This document shows, piece by piece, positions 31,808 through 40,904 of a DNA stretch of 64,000 nt. Under the pieces are notes generated by a model that was not told the origin of the DNA, made no database searches, and was given only the letters and a program-made list of their open reading frames with translations. Origin of the DNA: an archaeon (GTDB taxonomy: Archaea; Asgardarchaeota; Thorarchaeia; Thorarchaeales; Thorarchaeaceae); NCBI GenBank assembly GCA_024275415.1, contig JAJRZD010000082.1, positions 19,731 through 83,730 on the forward strand. The letters run 5' to 3'. The position numbers were made by a program, and so were the translations under genes. The first letter of the stretch is position 1; each line of letters opens with the position of its first letter.

Positions 31808-32875
31808 CTATCGGTCGAAGACATCAAGCAGCTCCTTATGCCTCTCAAAGTACTCCCTGACAGGGTCAAGCAGTTGGTTCAGTGCATCAGCCACACCAAT
31901 CTTCAGGTCAAGAGGGTGTATACCTTTAGGACCCTTCGGGTTCAAAAAGCCTTCCTCCAACTCGGCATAGCTCTCGAATTGAATGTCGCCGCCGAACTTC
32001 GGTTTTCGCTGGATCTCTAACACATCCATGTTCCTGAAAATGATGTACTTCGCAATCTCTAGGATTGGGTTTCCTTCGACCTCGCCAGCAGGACAGTACG
32101 CTTTCTTTATCTTCCGAGTGACCTCATCAGGCGAATCATGGATGAATATTGCAGAGTCAGCCTTGCTTTTCGACATCTTCGCGTCGAACTCAATATCATG
32201 TCCCGGTACATCCATCCGTGATGGGCCTTGGAGCCCAGGCATGATGTGATGGTGTACTGCTGTGGGTTTCCACCATCCCAACTTCTCGCCAATCTCACGA
32301 GCAAGCATGTTTGCCTTACGCTGATCCATGCCAAGCTGCGGGATGTTGACTTCGAGATGGAAAATGTCTGCGACTTGCATCATTGGATAAAAGAGCTGTG
32401 CAGTTTCTTGGGATGCTGTTTCTTTGCGCCCCATGATCTGGAGACATCTATTGGTTCGGGCAACCGTGGTGTTTTTTGCTATCCGGATGACCTTCTCCCA
32501 GTAGTCAGAGCTCTCGACCAGATCACTTGCCCAGACGATCTCGATCTTGTCCACTGGAACACCGCACGCTTCCCAAGCCTTGATCAAGTACCGGCCGACT
32601 GCCTTGATCTTGTCAAGATCACCTCCCAGCTTGTCGTTGATCCATGCATGCCAGTCAGCAACAAGGATCTTGAAATGAACTCCGGCTTCGATCATGTCAT
32701 TGACCTTGATGGTACGAAGGAGCCCTGTCGCTATGTGAGCCATCCCAGACGGTTCGAACCCATCATATGCTATCAATGGAACACCTGTTTCGATGAGGTT
32801 CCTCAATTCCTCCGGCGTCACGATTTCCTCAGTGGGAGGAGCTGCTATCAGTTCGAATCTTCGTTCTGTGTCCAT
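31808..32875 (-). CDS. tyrS: Tyrosyl-tRNA synthetase
   Basis: A 355-residue class I synthetase that charges tRNA-Tyr. The HIGH-like motif is HIATG at 47-51 and the KMSKS loop is intact at 233-237; YDGFEPSG, and QVADIF and GMDQRK in the tyrosine pocket, match the archaeal/eukaryotic form. ATG at 32875 is chosen; the longer open frame up to 32968 adds 31 residues without counterpart in the family. It lacks the C-terminal S4 domain of bacterial enzymes, as expected for an archaeon. This is the clearest housekeeping gene of the window. Confidence 0.96.
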   Translation of the reverse strand: MDTERRFELIAAPPTEEIVTPEELRNLIETGVPLIAYDGFEPSGMAHIATGLLRTIKVNDMIEAGVHFKILVADWHAWINDKLGGDLDKIKAVGRYLIKAWEACGVPVDKIEIVWASDLVESSDYWEKVIRIAKNTTVARTNRCLQIMGRKETASQETAQLFYPMMQVADIFHLEVNIPQLGMDQRKANMLAREIGEKLGWWKPTAVHHHIMPGLQGPSRMDVPGHDIEFDAKMSKSKADSAIFIHDSPDEVTRKIKKAYCPAGEVEGNPILEIAKYIIFRNMDVLEIQRKPKFGGDIQFESYAELEEGFLNPKGPKGIHPLDLKIGVADALNQLLDPVREYFERHKELLDVFDR

Positions 32876-33521
32876 TGATATCACACCATATCGGGGGCTC
32901 TGTTCAGTAAAAAACACTATCGTTTCCAAAGAGGGTGTTTCCGACGATAGTTGCTGATAATCTAACACCTATCTGACATTCTGTTGCTGGTAGTCTGAAC
33001 AGAAGAAAAGGTGGGCGCAATAACGAGGGTAACACTTGGCTGCCGCGCCACCACCTTTAACATTTTTTCGCCAAGTATTCCACTCGACCTGTTTTGAGGT
33101 CGGTGCAAGATACATTGCCGCACGCCATAGCAACGTATACGACCCTGCGAAGTTACTGCGCCCTTGATTCCTTGATTTCCATTGGGTCATGAACCAAGAT
33201 ATAGCTTGTGGTCAGGGTCATGAGCCCCAATCAGAAGTGAGGAAAGTGGTTTGGCACGAGGTTCTTTGTGTTTTTTCGTTGCTGTATATACCATGCTTTT
33301 TGTCCTTAAAAAGAATGCTGGTTTAGTTTTATGGTTCACAATACAGAATAGAACTGTATCAGAAGAGGAGCCCTGTTTCAAGTATCATTCTGATGAACCA
33401 TGACCGGTTTCTCGTAGAGAGTTGAATTCTGATGCCTGATAGATATGGAATTGTACCTCAATACCTTTTAGACAGGTCTTGGAATATCTTCAGAAGACGA
33501 GCGTAGTCAATCCCAGCACCA
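32876..33521. other. 646 bases without a supported gene
   Basis: Contains the tyrS promoter region, a long hairpin at 33007-33058 and AT-rich sequence further right. Short frames on the minus strand (32969-33190, 33187-33381) show no recognisable motif and are probably decayed or chance frames. Confidence 0.4.
33007..33066 (+). ncRNA. Possible structured RNA or orphan terminator
   Basis: The stem AAAGGTGG/CCACCTTT continues, after a CA bulge, with GCGC/GCGC and encloses a 26-base loop; the plus strand then runs into ATTTTTT at 33061. No gene upstream on the plus strand needs a terminator, so it may belong to a small RNA. The evidence is structure only. Confidence 0.25.
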
Positions 33522-34040
33522 TCACACAGGACAACACAACTCTTTGGGATTTCGTTCTGTTTCGGGATTTCCCGAGTATAGAATGCTTGGGTGTATTCTA
33601 GGAGCTCCTCCACTAAGACGAGCCCCAGATATACTGCTCATACTAGCTAAAAGCCAAGCTTCATACATTTCTTTCGCACATACAATTGCTATGGGAGTTG
33701 ATGGATTCAATGCCTGGATCTGTCTTGCAAACGAAGGCGCCTTTGTGTAGGGACAATCGCCATCAGCATCAAGAAGAATCAAGATGCAGTCCGCCTCGTG
33801 TTCAAAGATGGCTAATTTTATGAGCTTGCGGATTCGCTCGACTCTTGTGATGCCACCTCGTCGTCTAATCGCGTGACTCAAACCATTTGATAGCGCATCG
33901 GCAGTAAAGTTGAAAATATCAAGGAAATTGCTCTTGCCTGAGCCATTTAATCCAACAAGGATTGTAATACTTCACAAGGACTGGTTCACTGACCTATAGC
34001 TCCTGAAGTTCGAAACGCGGATTCGCGTGATTCTCATCAT
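33522..34040 (-). pseudogene. AAA ATPase N-terminus fused to DUF4276 C-terminus (decayed defence-type pair, copy 1)
   Basis: One reading frame begins MMRITRIRVSNFRSYRSV, typical of RecF/OLD-like AAA ATPases, meets a TGA at 33972-33974, continues through the Walker A segment VGLNGSGKSN and SHAIRRRGG, and then abruptly becomes DUF4276, a TOPRIM-like partner protein: CILILLDADGDCP and the KEMYEAWLLA motif. The whole ATPase body, including Walker B, and the start of DUF4276 are missing, so a deletion joined two genes. Such ATPase/TOPRIM-like pairs occur in phage-defence loci. The C-terminus is cut as well. The complementary halves of a second pair remain at 36785-37395. Confidence 0.75.
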
Positions 34041-34361
34041 ATCAACCCGGATGGATGCCTTCAAAATGATAGTATCTATTCTTCATTTTATAGGATGAGG
34101 TACTAGGCTCCACGAAGGGTTGTTGTTCTTGACGCAGATTCCAAGTATCCGTGAGTTTCCCGGTGCTGTGCAAAGGCTCACTGGAGATTCTCAGGCACAT
34201 AGCACCAGTGAGGAGGCACACTCAGACTTCTTAAACGAGCACTTCACAATTCTCTCTATGAGTCATGAATATCATGATCAAGATTCGCGTCATCCATGTG
34301 ACAATCCCTTATAAACACAGCCTGCCCTAAACCTCATTACTCACAACGACCGGTGACATGA
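34041..34361. other. Spacer before the DUF4091 gene
   Basis: No supported gene; it carries a TATA box at 34309 and a partly symmetric stretch TCATGAATATCATGATCA near 34263-34280 that could be an operator. Confidence 0.4.
34309..34315 (+). promoter_or_regulatory. TATA box of the DUF4091 gene
   Basis: TTATAAA, placed to start transcription near 34337, about 25 bases before the start codon at 34362, which has GGTGA upstream. Confidence 0.55.
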
Positions 34362-36467
34362 ATGAAACAAACAGCAACCGAAACTTGGTTGTCAGTTCTA
34401 CTCGTCCTCGTATTGCTTCTTTCGATGGCAGTAAACACTCGAGATGTTTCTCCTGATTTGAGGATTGAGACAAATCCCCCTCAACCAGAAGAGTCAACAA
34501 TGGATGGATTAGTCAAACAGGCCACAGCCCCCTCTCTTTGGCTAGAAAACGCCACTGTCAAGGTTTTCCGTGCCACTGATCCCAGCATTTCTTTGCACAC
34601 CATACCAAGAATTGCCAGCACGATGCAACTGGCTGTTGCCAGAAATGGAGTGGACTTCTTTCAGGCAGTTGTCACAGCTGGGGCATCCTCTCTCACGAGT
34701 GTGTCCATATCAGTCAGTGATCTAAAGGGTTCAGGAACGAACCAAATCGGCTCAAATAACGTTCGTATCTTTCTTGAATACTATATCAACGTACGTTCGA
34801 ATACTTGGTACGAAAGCGTCATCAATTATGAGCTGGGATATTACCCTGACGCGCTAGTTCCCTTGAGTTCGCCATTCGATGTTGCTGCGGGCCAGAATCA
34901 ACCATTATGGATTGAGATCAAGATCCCTAGTAGCGCCATCTCAGACACCTACACAGGCACACTTACTTTCTCAGGGGGGATCTCAGGTACTCTAACTTTC
35001 AGTGTCAAAGTTCTGGATTTCGTTATTCCATCCAAGACAGGGTTATTCAACCCAGCGTATGCAGACTTCTGGGAACTTGACCCTAATGGTGCCATGTCAG
35101 AATCAGAATTCGACAGCCTAGTTCAAACCTACACAGAATTCTTCGCAGACCGTGATATCTGCGTAACTGACTCGATTGATTTTGCCGATGCGCCCATGGA
35201 AACAGGAGGCACTTGGGAGTTCAGCAGTTGGCTAGATGGTATGCGCCCTCTCTTGGACGGGGGTCTTCGAAATGCCTTTCAACCCCCCGTGCTCAGAGTG
35301 CCAGTTGACTTCGTTATTCTTGGTGAAGATGAAACCACGGCACATTCAACAAGTGCTCAAAACAAGTATGTCGATTTTCTCATCGAGTTCAAGACATTCA
35401 TCACGTCTCAAGCAGTCATCTCACCTGACACGAAATGGTACGTTTGGATTGATGAACTGGACGAACCCGATTCTGACAACATGGCTTCGCTAATAGCACT
35501 ATACTCAAATCTGACAGAACAGGTCAATGACGAAGACTTCCAGTTTCACTATCGTGTGGATGGATCCATCGATTGGCAGAGTGAGTCAATCGCAATCGAC
35601 TTGAAGACAGACCCTACAGATTGGACTGACCTTTCTGACAAGTTTACAATTTGGCTGACCCCTATAGAAGATTTCGAGTTTGATTTACAGTATGTTCAGG
35701 AGAGGCTAGGTGAGAACAGAAAGATTCTGATTTACCAACAGGCGTGGACTGCTCTAGATGTAGGAGATGAAGATATTCCTCCCGGTTTTCCAAATCGCAT
35801 CTACGAATTTCCATCGTTGCCAGGAATTGTCAACCCAGCTCTCTTTCATCGAATTCTTCCGTGGTTTGCGTGGAAGTATCATGCTGCAGGTATTGGCTTT
35901 TGGGCCACGATGGCTTGGTACAATGCATTGACAGACACAATGGTCGATGTCTGGACGGCTGACCCAGCGTTATGGATCATAGGCGGCGAGAATCCTCTTC
36001 AATCACAGAATGGAGATGGGTTCCTAGTCTACCCGGGCGACAAGGTGCAGCAACACACAGGACAAGATGATGTTAAGGGTCCTGTGTCATCTATTCGGCT
36101 GGAGTTGTTCCGAAAAGGGTTAGAAGACTACAAGTATCTTAGCCTTCTTACTAACAACCAAGACGCACTTGGGAATCCAGCAGAGCAGCTGATCATAGAC
36201 ACACAAACCGTATTGGCTTCAATAAGCTCCTTTGAGCGCGATTACACGAAGTATGACAATCTGATATACCAAATCAAAGAGTTGCTTCACAAAAACTCGT
36301 TGTTATTGGAAACAGCACTGCCACTAATAGACTGGAATCTGCCTAGTGAATCTTCAACACCAGCTTTCACAAGTGGCAACGAAGTGACTCTTGTGTTGTA
36401 TATCACATTTGGGGCAATCGGAGTGACCACCGTTGTGATCTGGATAATCAGGTACAAGAAAAGATAG
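34362..36467 (+). CDS. Secreted, membrane-anchored DUF4091 protein (putative glycosidase)
   Basis: A 701-residue protein with an N-terminal signal anchor (SVLLVLVLLLSMAV), an extracellular part of about 650 residues and a C-terminal span (VTLVLYITFGAIGVTTVVIW) with a basic end. After a beta-sandwich module (residues 55-225) comes a large alpha/beta domain ending in DUF4091, recognised by GDGFLVYPG, SSIRLELFRKGLEDYKYL. That family is linked to GH123 glycoside hydrolases; candidate acidic residues lie in WIDELDEPDSDN near residue 370. It may trim surface glycans. Its intactness contrasts with the decayed genes on both sides, so it may be a later insertion or simply under selection. Confidence 0.82.
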   Translation: MKQTATETWLSVLLVLVLLLSMAVNTRDVSPDLRIETNPPQPEESTMDGLVKQATAPSLWLENATVKVFRATDPSISLHTIPRIASTMQLAVARNGVDFFQAVVTAGASSLTSVSISVSDLKGSGTNQIGSNNVRIFLEYYINVRSNTWYESVINYELGYYPDALVPLSSPFDVAAGQNQPLWIEIKIPSSAISDTYTGTLTFSGGISGTLTFSVKVLDFVIPSKTGLFNPAYADFWELDPNGAMSESEFDSLVQTYTEFFADRDICVTDSIDFADAPMETGGTWEFSSWLDGMRPLLDGGLRNAFQPPVLRVPVDFVILGEDETTAHSTSAQNKYVDFLIEFKTFITSQAVISPDTKWYVWIDELDEPDSDNMASLIALYSNLTEQVNDEDFQFHYRVDGSIDWQSESIAIDLKTDPTDWTDLSDKFTIWLTPIEDFEFDLQYVQERLGENRKILIYQQAWTALDVGDEDIPPGFPNRIYEFPSLPGIVNPALFHRILPWFAWKYHAAGIGFWATMAWYNALTDTMVDVWTADPALWIIGGENPLQSQNGDGFLVYPGDKVQQHTGQDDVKGPVSSIRLELFRKGLEDYKYLSLLTNNQDALGNPAEQLIIDTQTVLASISSFERDYTKYDNLIYQIKELLHKNSLLLETALPLIDWNLPSESSTPAFTSGNEVTLVLYITFGAIGVTTVVIWIIRYKKR

Positions 36468-36525
36468 AATGTGAATGACATTCATTGGATTCGTCCGTCT
36501 GCACTGTGTGACATAGCATAAATCA

Positions 36526-36780
36526 TCAGAGTTTGTTCAACTTGCGATGAACAGTGGAACATGGAAGTTTCGCCGTCCATTGTATGGCGATCTCTCCTTC
36601 TCCAATTACACAGATGTCTGCCTTGGTCTTTTCTAATATGATGTCTGGAATAGAAGTTGCATGGGCACCACCAATGATTATTTTGGCATTGTGATTGACA
36701 TCCTTTAAGATACGACTAAATCATTTCACGCACGTATAACTGGATATTATCCCTCCGATTCCCACAACATCAAAATCGCT
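36526..36780 (-). pseudogene. B12-binding domain fragment of a radical SAM protein
   Basis: The 85-codon frame reads SDFDVVGIGGIISSYT, a TGA at 36721-36723, then IIIGGAHATSIPDIILEKTK and VIGEGEIA, the pattern of the cobalamin-binding domain in B12-radical SAM proteins. The radical SAM part with its CxxxCxxC is absent. It abuts the DUF4276 remnant, so two unrelated broken genes have been joined. Not functional. Confidence 0.65.
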
Positions 36781-36784
36781 TAGA

Positions 36785-37014
36785 CGACATCAGCAGCAAG
36801 AAGAATTAGAATGCAATTGGGATTATGCTCCAAGATTGGCAATGTGATTAGCTTGTAGATATTTTTCGATTCGTAGGATATCACCTCTACCTTGTGCTTT
36901 TAGAACAGTTTCGGTACTGATTGAATCAAAATTCAAATAATTTATGACCTTTGGGAGAAGAACTCTCATTGTATCGGGCTCTCCATGTCCTTCAACAATT
37001 GAAACTAAGTTCAT
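36785..37014 (-). pseudogene. DUF4276 N-terminal fragment with frameshift (copy 2)
   Basis: It begins MNLVSIVEGHGEPDTMRVLLPK, the typical start of DUF4276 (TOPRIM-like) proteins, and stops after NLGA; reading on in another frame gives LPILEHNPNCILILLAADV, which aligns with FEHEADCILILLDADGD in copy 1. A frameshift and a deletion have destroyed the gene. It lies 5 bases downstream of the matching ATPase C-terminus, the normal gene order of the pair. Confidence 0.7.
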
Positions 37015-37019
37015 GAGTG

Positions 37020-37395
37020 CTACTCCTGTGAAGCAATTCGCAATCCTTCAATCTTGAGGAGTCCTCCAGTCGTGAAGAGTTTCGTCCTTACTACTTCAAT
37101 TTGCTTCCTGTCAGGAGTGCTTATCCTGCTAATCCCATTTGACATTTCTACAATACGTAAATGTTCCACATTGAAGAGAACGATGAGATATGGACTGTGT
37201 GTTGTAACGAGTGCCAGTGAATGGTCTGACGCTTCTATCAAAGATTCTGCGATGATTGGAAGTACTTCAGGATGCACAGTCAGTTCTGGCTCTTCAATTC
37301 CAATGATTGAGAGGGCAGGACCCGAATGGATTGTAGTAAAAATGGCCAGGAAACGGAGAGATCCATCCGAAACCTGAACCAATTGATATTGTGAG
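37020..37395 (-). pseudogene. AAA ATPase C-terminal fragment (copy 2)
   Basis: It contains VSDGSLRFLAIFTT, the Walker B segment LSIIGIEEPELTVHP and the histidine of ALVTTHSPYL, that is the C-terminal third of an OLD/RecF-like AAA_21 ATPase. The N-terminal part with Walker A is missing; upstream sequence to 37440 shows only a few in-frame codons. It once formed an operon with the DUF4276 fragment that follows. Confidence 0.7.
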
Positions 37396-37454
37396 TTTTA
37401 GAGTCTGCAGCGTAGTCATTCTACAAGACTGGCGAAATCCCAGAGAATAGAAGA

Positions 37455-38453
37455 TTACCTCATCTTCTCCTCGTAGAAGATGTTAGGGTCGTAGGTCTTT
37501 GGCCATTCTGGAGCATTGTCGAGGATTACCTCTATCTCGTCCAGAGTTGATGCTGTGAGGTTCACATCTGACGCCTTCACATTCTCTATCACATGCTCAG
37601 GCTTGGTCGCACCAATAAGGACAGCAGATATCTCAGGGCGCCTGAGAATCCAAGCCAGTGCAAGCTGCGTCATGGTGATGTCCATCGACTTTGCAATATC
37701 GGTTAATTTCACAATTTTCTGTCGTACCTCTTCGGTGAGGTACTTGAGGAACCCCTCGGACCGGCTACCGCGACTGCCTTCTGGAATCCCATCGTTGTAC
37801 TTCCCGGTAAGGATTCCCTGATAGAGAGGACTCCAGACTGTGAAGCCCATTCCATGGCTCTGTGCCACAGGCATGATCTCCAGCTCGATGTGACGGAAGA
37901 GCATGTTGTACATCGGCTGCTCCACGATGGGTCTCTGAAGACCGTGTTCCTTCGCAATAGCATGGACGCGTTCCAGTTGAGCGGCTGTCCAGACCGATGT
38001 TCCCCAATACCTGATCTTACCGGAATGCACGAGGTCGTCCATCGTTTCAACGGTTTCTCGTAACGGCGTGGTGTGGTCGAACCTATGAAGATAGTAGATG
38101 TCTAAATGGTCAGTTCCCAGCCGTCCAAGCGTTCCCTCTATCGCATTCATGATATTCTTCCGACTGTTCCCCCAGTCAGTTATTGCATCGCTTGTGGGCC
38201 AGAAGACCTTGCTTGATATCACTATGTTCTTGCGGTCAATGGTTTCGTCGCGCAACCACTCGCCGATGACCTGCTCTGCCTTCCCTCGGGCATAGATTTC
38301 GGCCGAGTCGATGAAGTTTATTCCTTCGTCAAGAGCTGTAGTCATGCACTGTTTTGCTATCTCGTTCTCTACGGTGCCACCATAGGTCAACCAAGACCCT
38401 AGCGATAGCTCAGATATCTTCAATCCGCTTTTTCCAACACGTCGGTATCTCAT
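37455..38453 (-). CDS. Aldo/keto reductase
   Basis: A 332-residue NADPH-dependent (beta/alpha)8 oxidoreductase of the Kv-beta/YghZ-like branch. The catalytic tetrad is D49, Y54, K82 and H123 (FIDSAEIY, SSKVFW, YYLHRFD) and the C-terminal cofactor loop is present as LIGATKPEHVIENV. The natural substrate is unknown. ATG 38453 has GGGAGAT just upstream and lies where the TATA box predicts; ATG 38465 is less likely. Confidence 0.92.
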   Translation of the reverse strand: MRYRRVGKSGLKISELSLGSWLTYGGTVENEIAKQCMTTALDEGINFIDSAEIYARGKAEQVIGEWLRDETIDRKNIVISSKVFWPTSDAITDWGNSRKNIMNAIEGTLGRLGTDHLDIYYLHRFDHTTPLRETVETMDDLVHSGKIRYWGTSVWTAAQLERVHAIAKEHGLQRPIVEQPMYNMLFRHIELEIMPVAQSHGMGFTVWSPLYQGILTGKYNDGIPEGSRGSRSEGFLKYLTEEVRQKIVKLTDIAKSMDITMTQLALAWILRRPEISAVLIGATKPEHVIENVKASDVNLTASTLDEIEVILDNAPEWPKTYDPNIFYEEKMR

Positions 38454-38834
38454 AGTATCTCCCACTCCAAACCAACCGGTTAACTATATATAACTCATAG
38501 CTTGTGGTCTTTGCAGTAAGTGTCGAATGGCTCTTCAAAAATTGTAGATGGATTGAGTGATACAGGTAACCGCATGGTAGGAATTAAGCACATATCTAAG
38601 GAGTCTTCTCAAAGAATTTGTGACTGTAATAGAAGGATTGTCAACATGTACACAAAACTAGGCAATCCTAGGTATCCTCTTGCAGTGGCTTGAATATCTT
38701 CGAAGGTATCAGCTGATGAGGTTATCGATACGTGAAGCAATACTCTGGAGTCATTCCTACTGCGGTTCATCAAGGAGAAAACGATACTTTGGAACTTGCT
38801 GTTAACGGGTACAAAAAGGATAGAGAGAAAGAAT
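38454..38834. other. Spacer between aldo/keto reductase and methyltransferase genes
   Basis: No supported gene. It holds the reductase promoter (TTATATATAG on the minus strand at 38484-38494) and AT-rich sequence with short frames only. Confidence 0.4.
38484..38494 (-). promoter_or_regulatory. TATA box of the aldo/keto reductase gene
   Basis: The minus strand reads GTTATATATAG. Its distance puts the transcript start near 38463, which favours the ATG at 38453 over that at 38465. Confidence 0.6.
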
Positions 38835-39644
38835 CTACTCAATAATAGATTGAATAACTTTTTTTGAAGTTCCTTTTCTCGCAATCCTCTGTTTTGCACC
38901 CCACCTAGTGATATTAAGACGTCTTTCGACTAGTTGGACATACTCCTCTTCCAGATCGCATAGGATTACTTTGCGTCCTAGACTCTCACAAACGACACCT
39001 GTTGTTCCAGAACCGCACATGGGATCCAAGACGACGTCGCCTTCCTTTGTGGTCATCTTTATTAAAGGTTCAAAAACTCTAGTAGGTTTTTGGGCGGGGT
39101 GACCAGTTTGTTCATGCTTGCGAACAAAACCTATTTCCAATGGGGCTTCTAATACAGACGTTGGTCCTGGTATATAACGAAGTTTTCCTTCAGCCTGTTT
39201 TCTCAGCTGTTTTTCATTTAGAAAGTGTTCGGGATATATCATTGCATTAGGCTTAGAAAAATGAAGACAAGCATTCTGTGCAGACCGCCACCCTCTTTGG
39301 ACACTTGGACAGTTCTTATAGTACCATGTCAGCCATGTATTGAATACAAGTCCTTCTGGAATATGATTCAACACTCGGTAGACGATTTCTGGAAATCCCC
39401 ACAAGAAAATATGGTCGCTTATTCGTGCTGATTCGGTTAGAATAAGCACTAGCCATTCAATGTAATCATTCCGAACGCCTCCTACTCCGGAATTGTACCA
39501 AGGATCCAGAATTGTAGTAGTAATGGGCCTGTCAATCATCCTAAGAGTTTCGAGTACATCACCTGGGGGAAGAAGAAGAACGCCCTCATCTTGTAGTGCA
39601 TCCCAAAATGATTCATCGATGAGTGACATGAAATTATCTCCCAT
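38835..39644 (-). CDS. DNA methyltransferase of a type II restriction-modification system
   Basis: A 269-residue N4-cytosine or N6-adenine methyltransferase. The catalytic motif IV is DPWY at 47-50 and the S-adenosylmethionine motif I is LDPMCGSGTTGVVC near 205; motif IV before motif I marks the beta class. AQKPTRVFEPLIKM preceding motif I is also typical. ATG 39644 is chosen; the longer frame to 39869 overlaps the divergent gene and its extra residues are basic and unstructured. It protects DNA against the HNH endonuclease at 40011-40628. The region is visibly richer in A and T than its surroundings, which suggests transfer. Confidence 0.9.
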   Translation of the reverse strand: MGDNFMSLIDESFWDALQDEGVLLLPPGDVLETLRMIDRPITTTILDPWYNSGVGGVRNDYIEWLVLILTESARISDHIFLWGFPEIVYRVLNHIPEGLVFNTWLTWYYKNCPSVQRGWRSAQNACLHFSKPNAMIYPEHFLNEKQLRKQAEGKLRYIPGPTSVLEAPLEIGFVRKHEQTGHPAQKPTRVFEPLIKMTTKEGDVVLDPMCGSGTTGVVCESLGRKVILCDLEEEYVQLVERRLNITRWGAKQRIARKGTSKKVIQSIIE

Positions 39645-39699
39645 GGTAGTGGCATATTGTCTAGTATTATATAAGTATAATGGTTGGAGGTTCAAATTT

Positions 39700-39975
39700 G
39701 TGCAAAAACTTTGTCGGGCACTGGGTAAAAAAAATGCCATCATATTAATGGAACTCCTAGAGAAAAGACAGGAAATACATTTCAATGAATTGACACGAGT
39801 TCTTGAAACTGACCCGAAAACAATTTCCCGTCGGCTGAATGAACAGATGGAGCTAGGTCTTATTCGCAAACGAATAGAGGGAATTAATTCATATTATTCG
39901 CTAAGCGAAAAGGGATCAAAGGTTTTATCGATTCTTGAACAGCTTAAATCTCTGGATAGGAGGTTGAAAAGCTGA
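39700..39975 (+). CDS. Winged-helix regulator of the restriction-modification island
   Basis: A 91-residue winged-helix protein (KNAIILMELLEKRQEIHFNELTR, then the recognition segment DPKTISRRLNEQMELGLI and the wing RIEGINSYYSLSEKG). It sits between the divergent methyltransferase and the endonuclease, the place of a controller protein that delays endonuclease synthesis. GTG at 39700 has GGAGG at 39686-39690; the longer open frame from 39493 is antisense to the methyltransferase and not used. Classic controller proteins are HTH_3-type, so this would be a different solution. Confidence 0.78.
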   Translation: MQKLCRALGKKNAIILMELLEKRQEIHFNELTRVLETDPKTISRRLNEQMELGLIRKRIEGINSYYSLSEKGSKVLSILEQLKSLDRRLKS

Positions 39976-40010
39976 ACAAGCCAGATATCGGAGAGATCAA
40001 AGGATCTTAT

Positions 40011-40628
40011 TTGCAAAGTAGTGTGAAAAAAAGGATTGAAGCATTGTTCCTTGATAACATTGGCAAAATTGTGACACGTGAAATGATAATTGAAGTTGCT
40101 AGAGATCCTAACTCGGGCGTAAATCCTGAGAATTGGCATCAGCGACTTTCTGAACTTAGAACGAACGATGGCTATGAGATACTTTCCTACAGGGATCGTA
40201 ACTGGTTAAAAACAGGCCAATATCTAATGGAAACATCTGAGAAAAACGAACGTGCATCGTCACGGGTAATAATTGACCCCGAAACATGGAAAGAAGTGCT
40301 GAAACGTGCTGGATATAGTTGTCAATGGAAAGATGGTAATACTGAATGCGGGCTAAAACAAGGGGATACAGATCCTGTTGGTGGTGGAACTGTAAGACTG
40401 ACACCTGACCATCTTACACCACATTCAGTCGATCCAAAAATCGATCCTAAAGATCCTAACAAATGGCAAGCTTTGTGTGGAAGACATCAAATCATGAAAA
40501 AGAATTACTGGGATGACCAGACTGGGAAATTAAATACATATGCAATCGTTCAGTCTGCATCAATAGATGAGAAAAGGGAAATCTACAGGTTTCTGCAGCA
40601 GTTTTTTGGCGATGAAAATACTGAATGA
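40011..40628 (+). CDS. HNH restriction endonuclease
   Basis: A 205-residue protein with an N-terminal helical, DNA-binding region (TREMIIEVARDPNSGVNPEN and WHQRLSELR) and a C-terminal HNH nuclease domain: SCQWKDGNTECGL and a later CGRH give the zinc-binding cysteines, LTPDHLTPHS the metal and catalytic histidines and NKWQALCGRHQIMKKNYW the closing part. Paired with the methyltransferase it forms a type II system; the site cannot be read. The true start is unclear: TTG 40011, GTG 40023 and a CTG at 39972 overlapping the previous stop are all possible. Confidence 0.88.
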   Translation: MQSSVKKRIEALFLDNIGKIVTREMIIEVARDPNSGVNPENWHQRLSELRTNDGYEILSYRDRNWLKTGQYLMETSEKNERASSRVIIDPETWKEVLKRAGYSCQWKDGNTECGLKQGDTDPVGGGTVRLTPDHLTPHSVDPKIDPKDPNKWQALCGRHQIMKKNYWDDQTGKLNTYAIVQSASIDEKREIYRFLQQFFGDENTE

Positions 40629-40904
40629 ATACTTGACTGTGGATGTATCCCGCAACTAAGGTTGCCAACAGTTGCACAAAACCTGTGGAGGAATATCTAC
40701 CACTTAGTTCACTTGAAAATTGATGTGGATTTTCATATTTCCTAGATTATGAACAGTATTTTGATCGATAATGCATATCCTTGCAATAACCTATTAGCAT
40801 CAATGCTACATTTACCTCGAATAAATGATAAGACTGAGGCTCCAATAAGACTAAAATAAGTGTATATGAAACTAATAGGCGAAATGGTTTGCAGGGGATT
40901 TGTT

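Noticed and set aside
33972..33974. In-frame TGA in the ATPase/DUF4276 frame as a selenocysteine codon
   Set aside because: The gene has also lost most of its ATPase body and its C-terminus, so simple decay explains the stop; no insertion element hairpin was evident.
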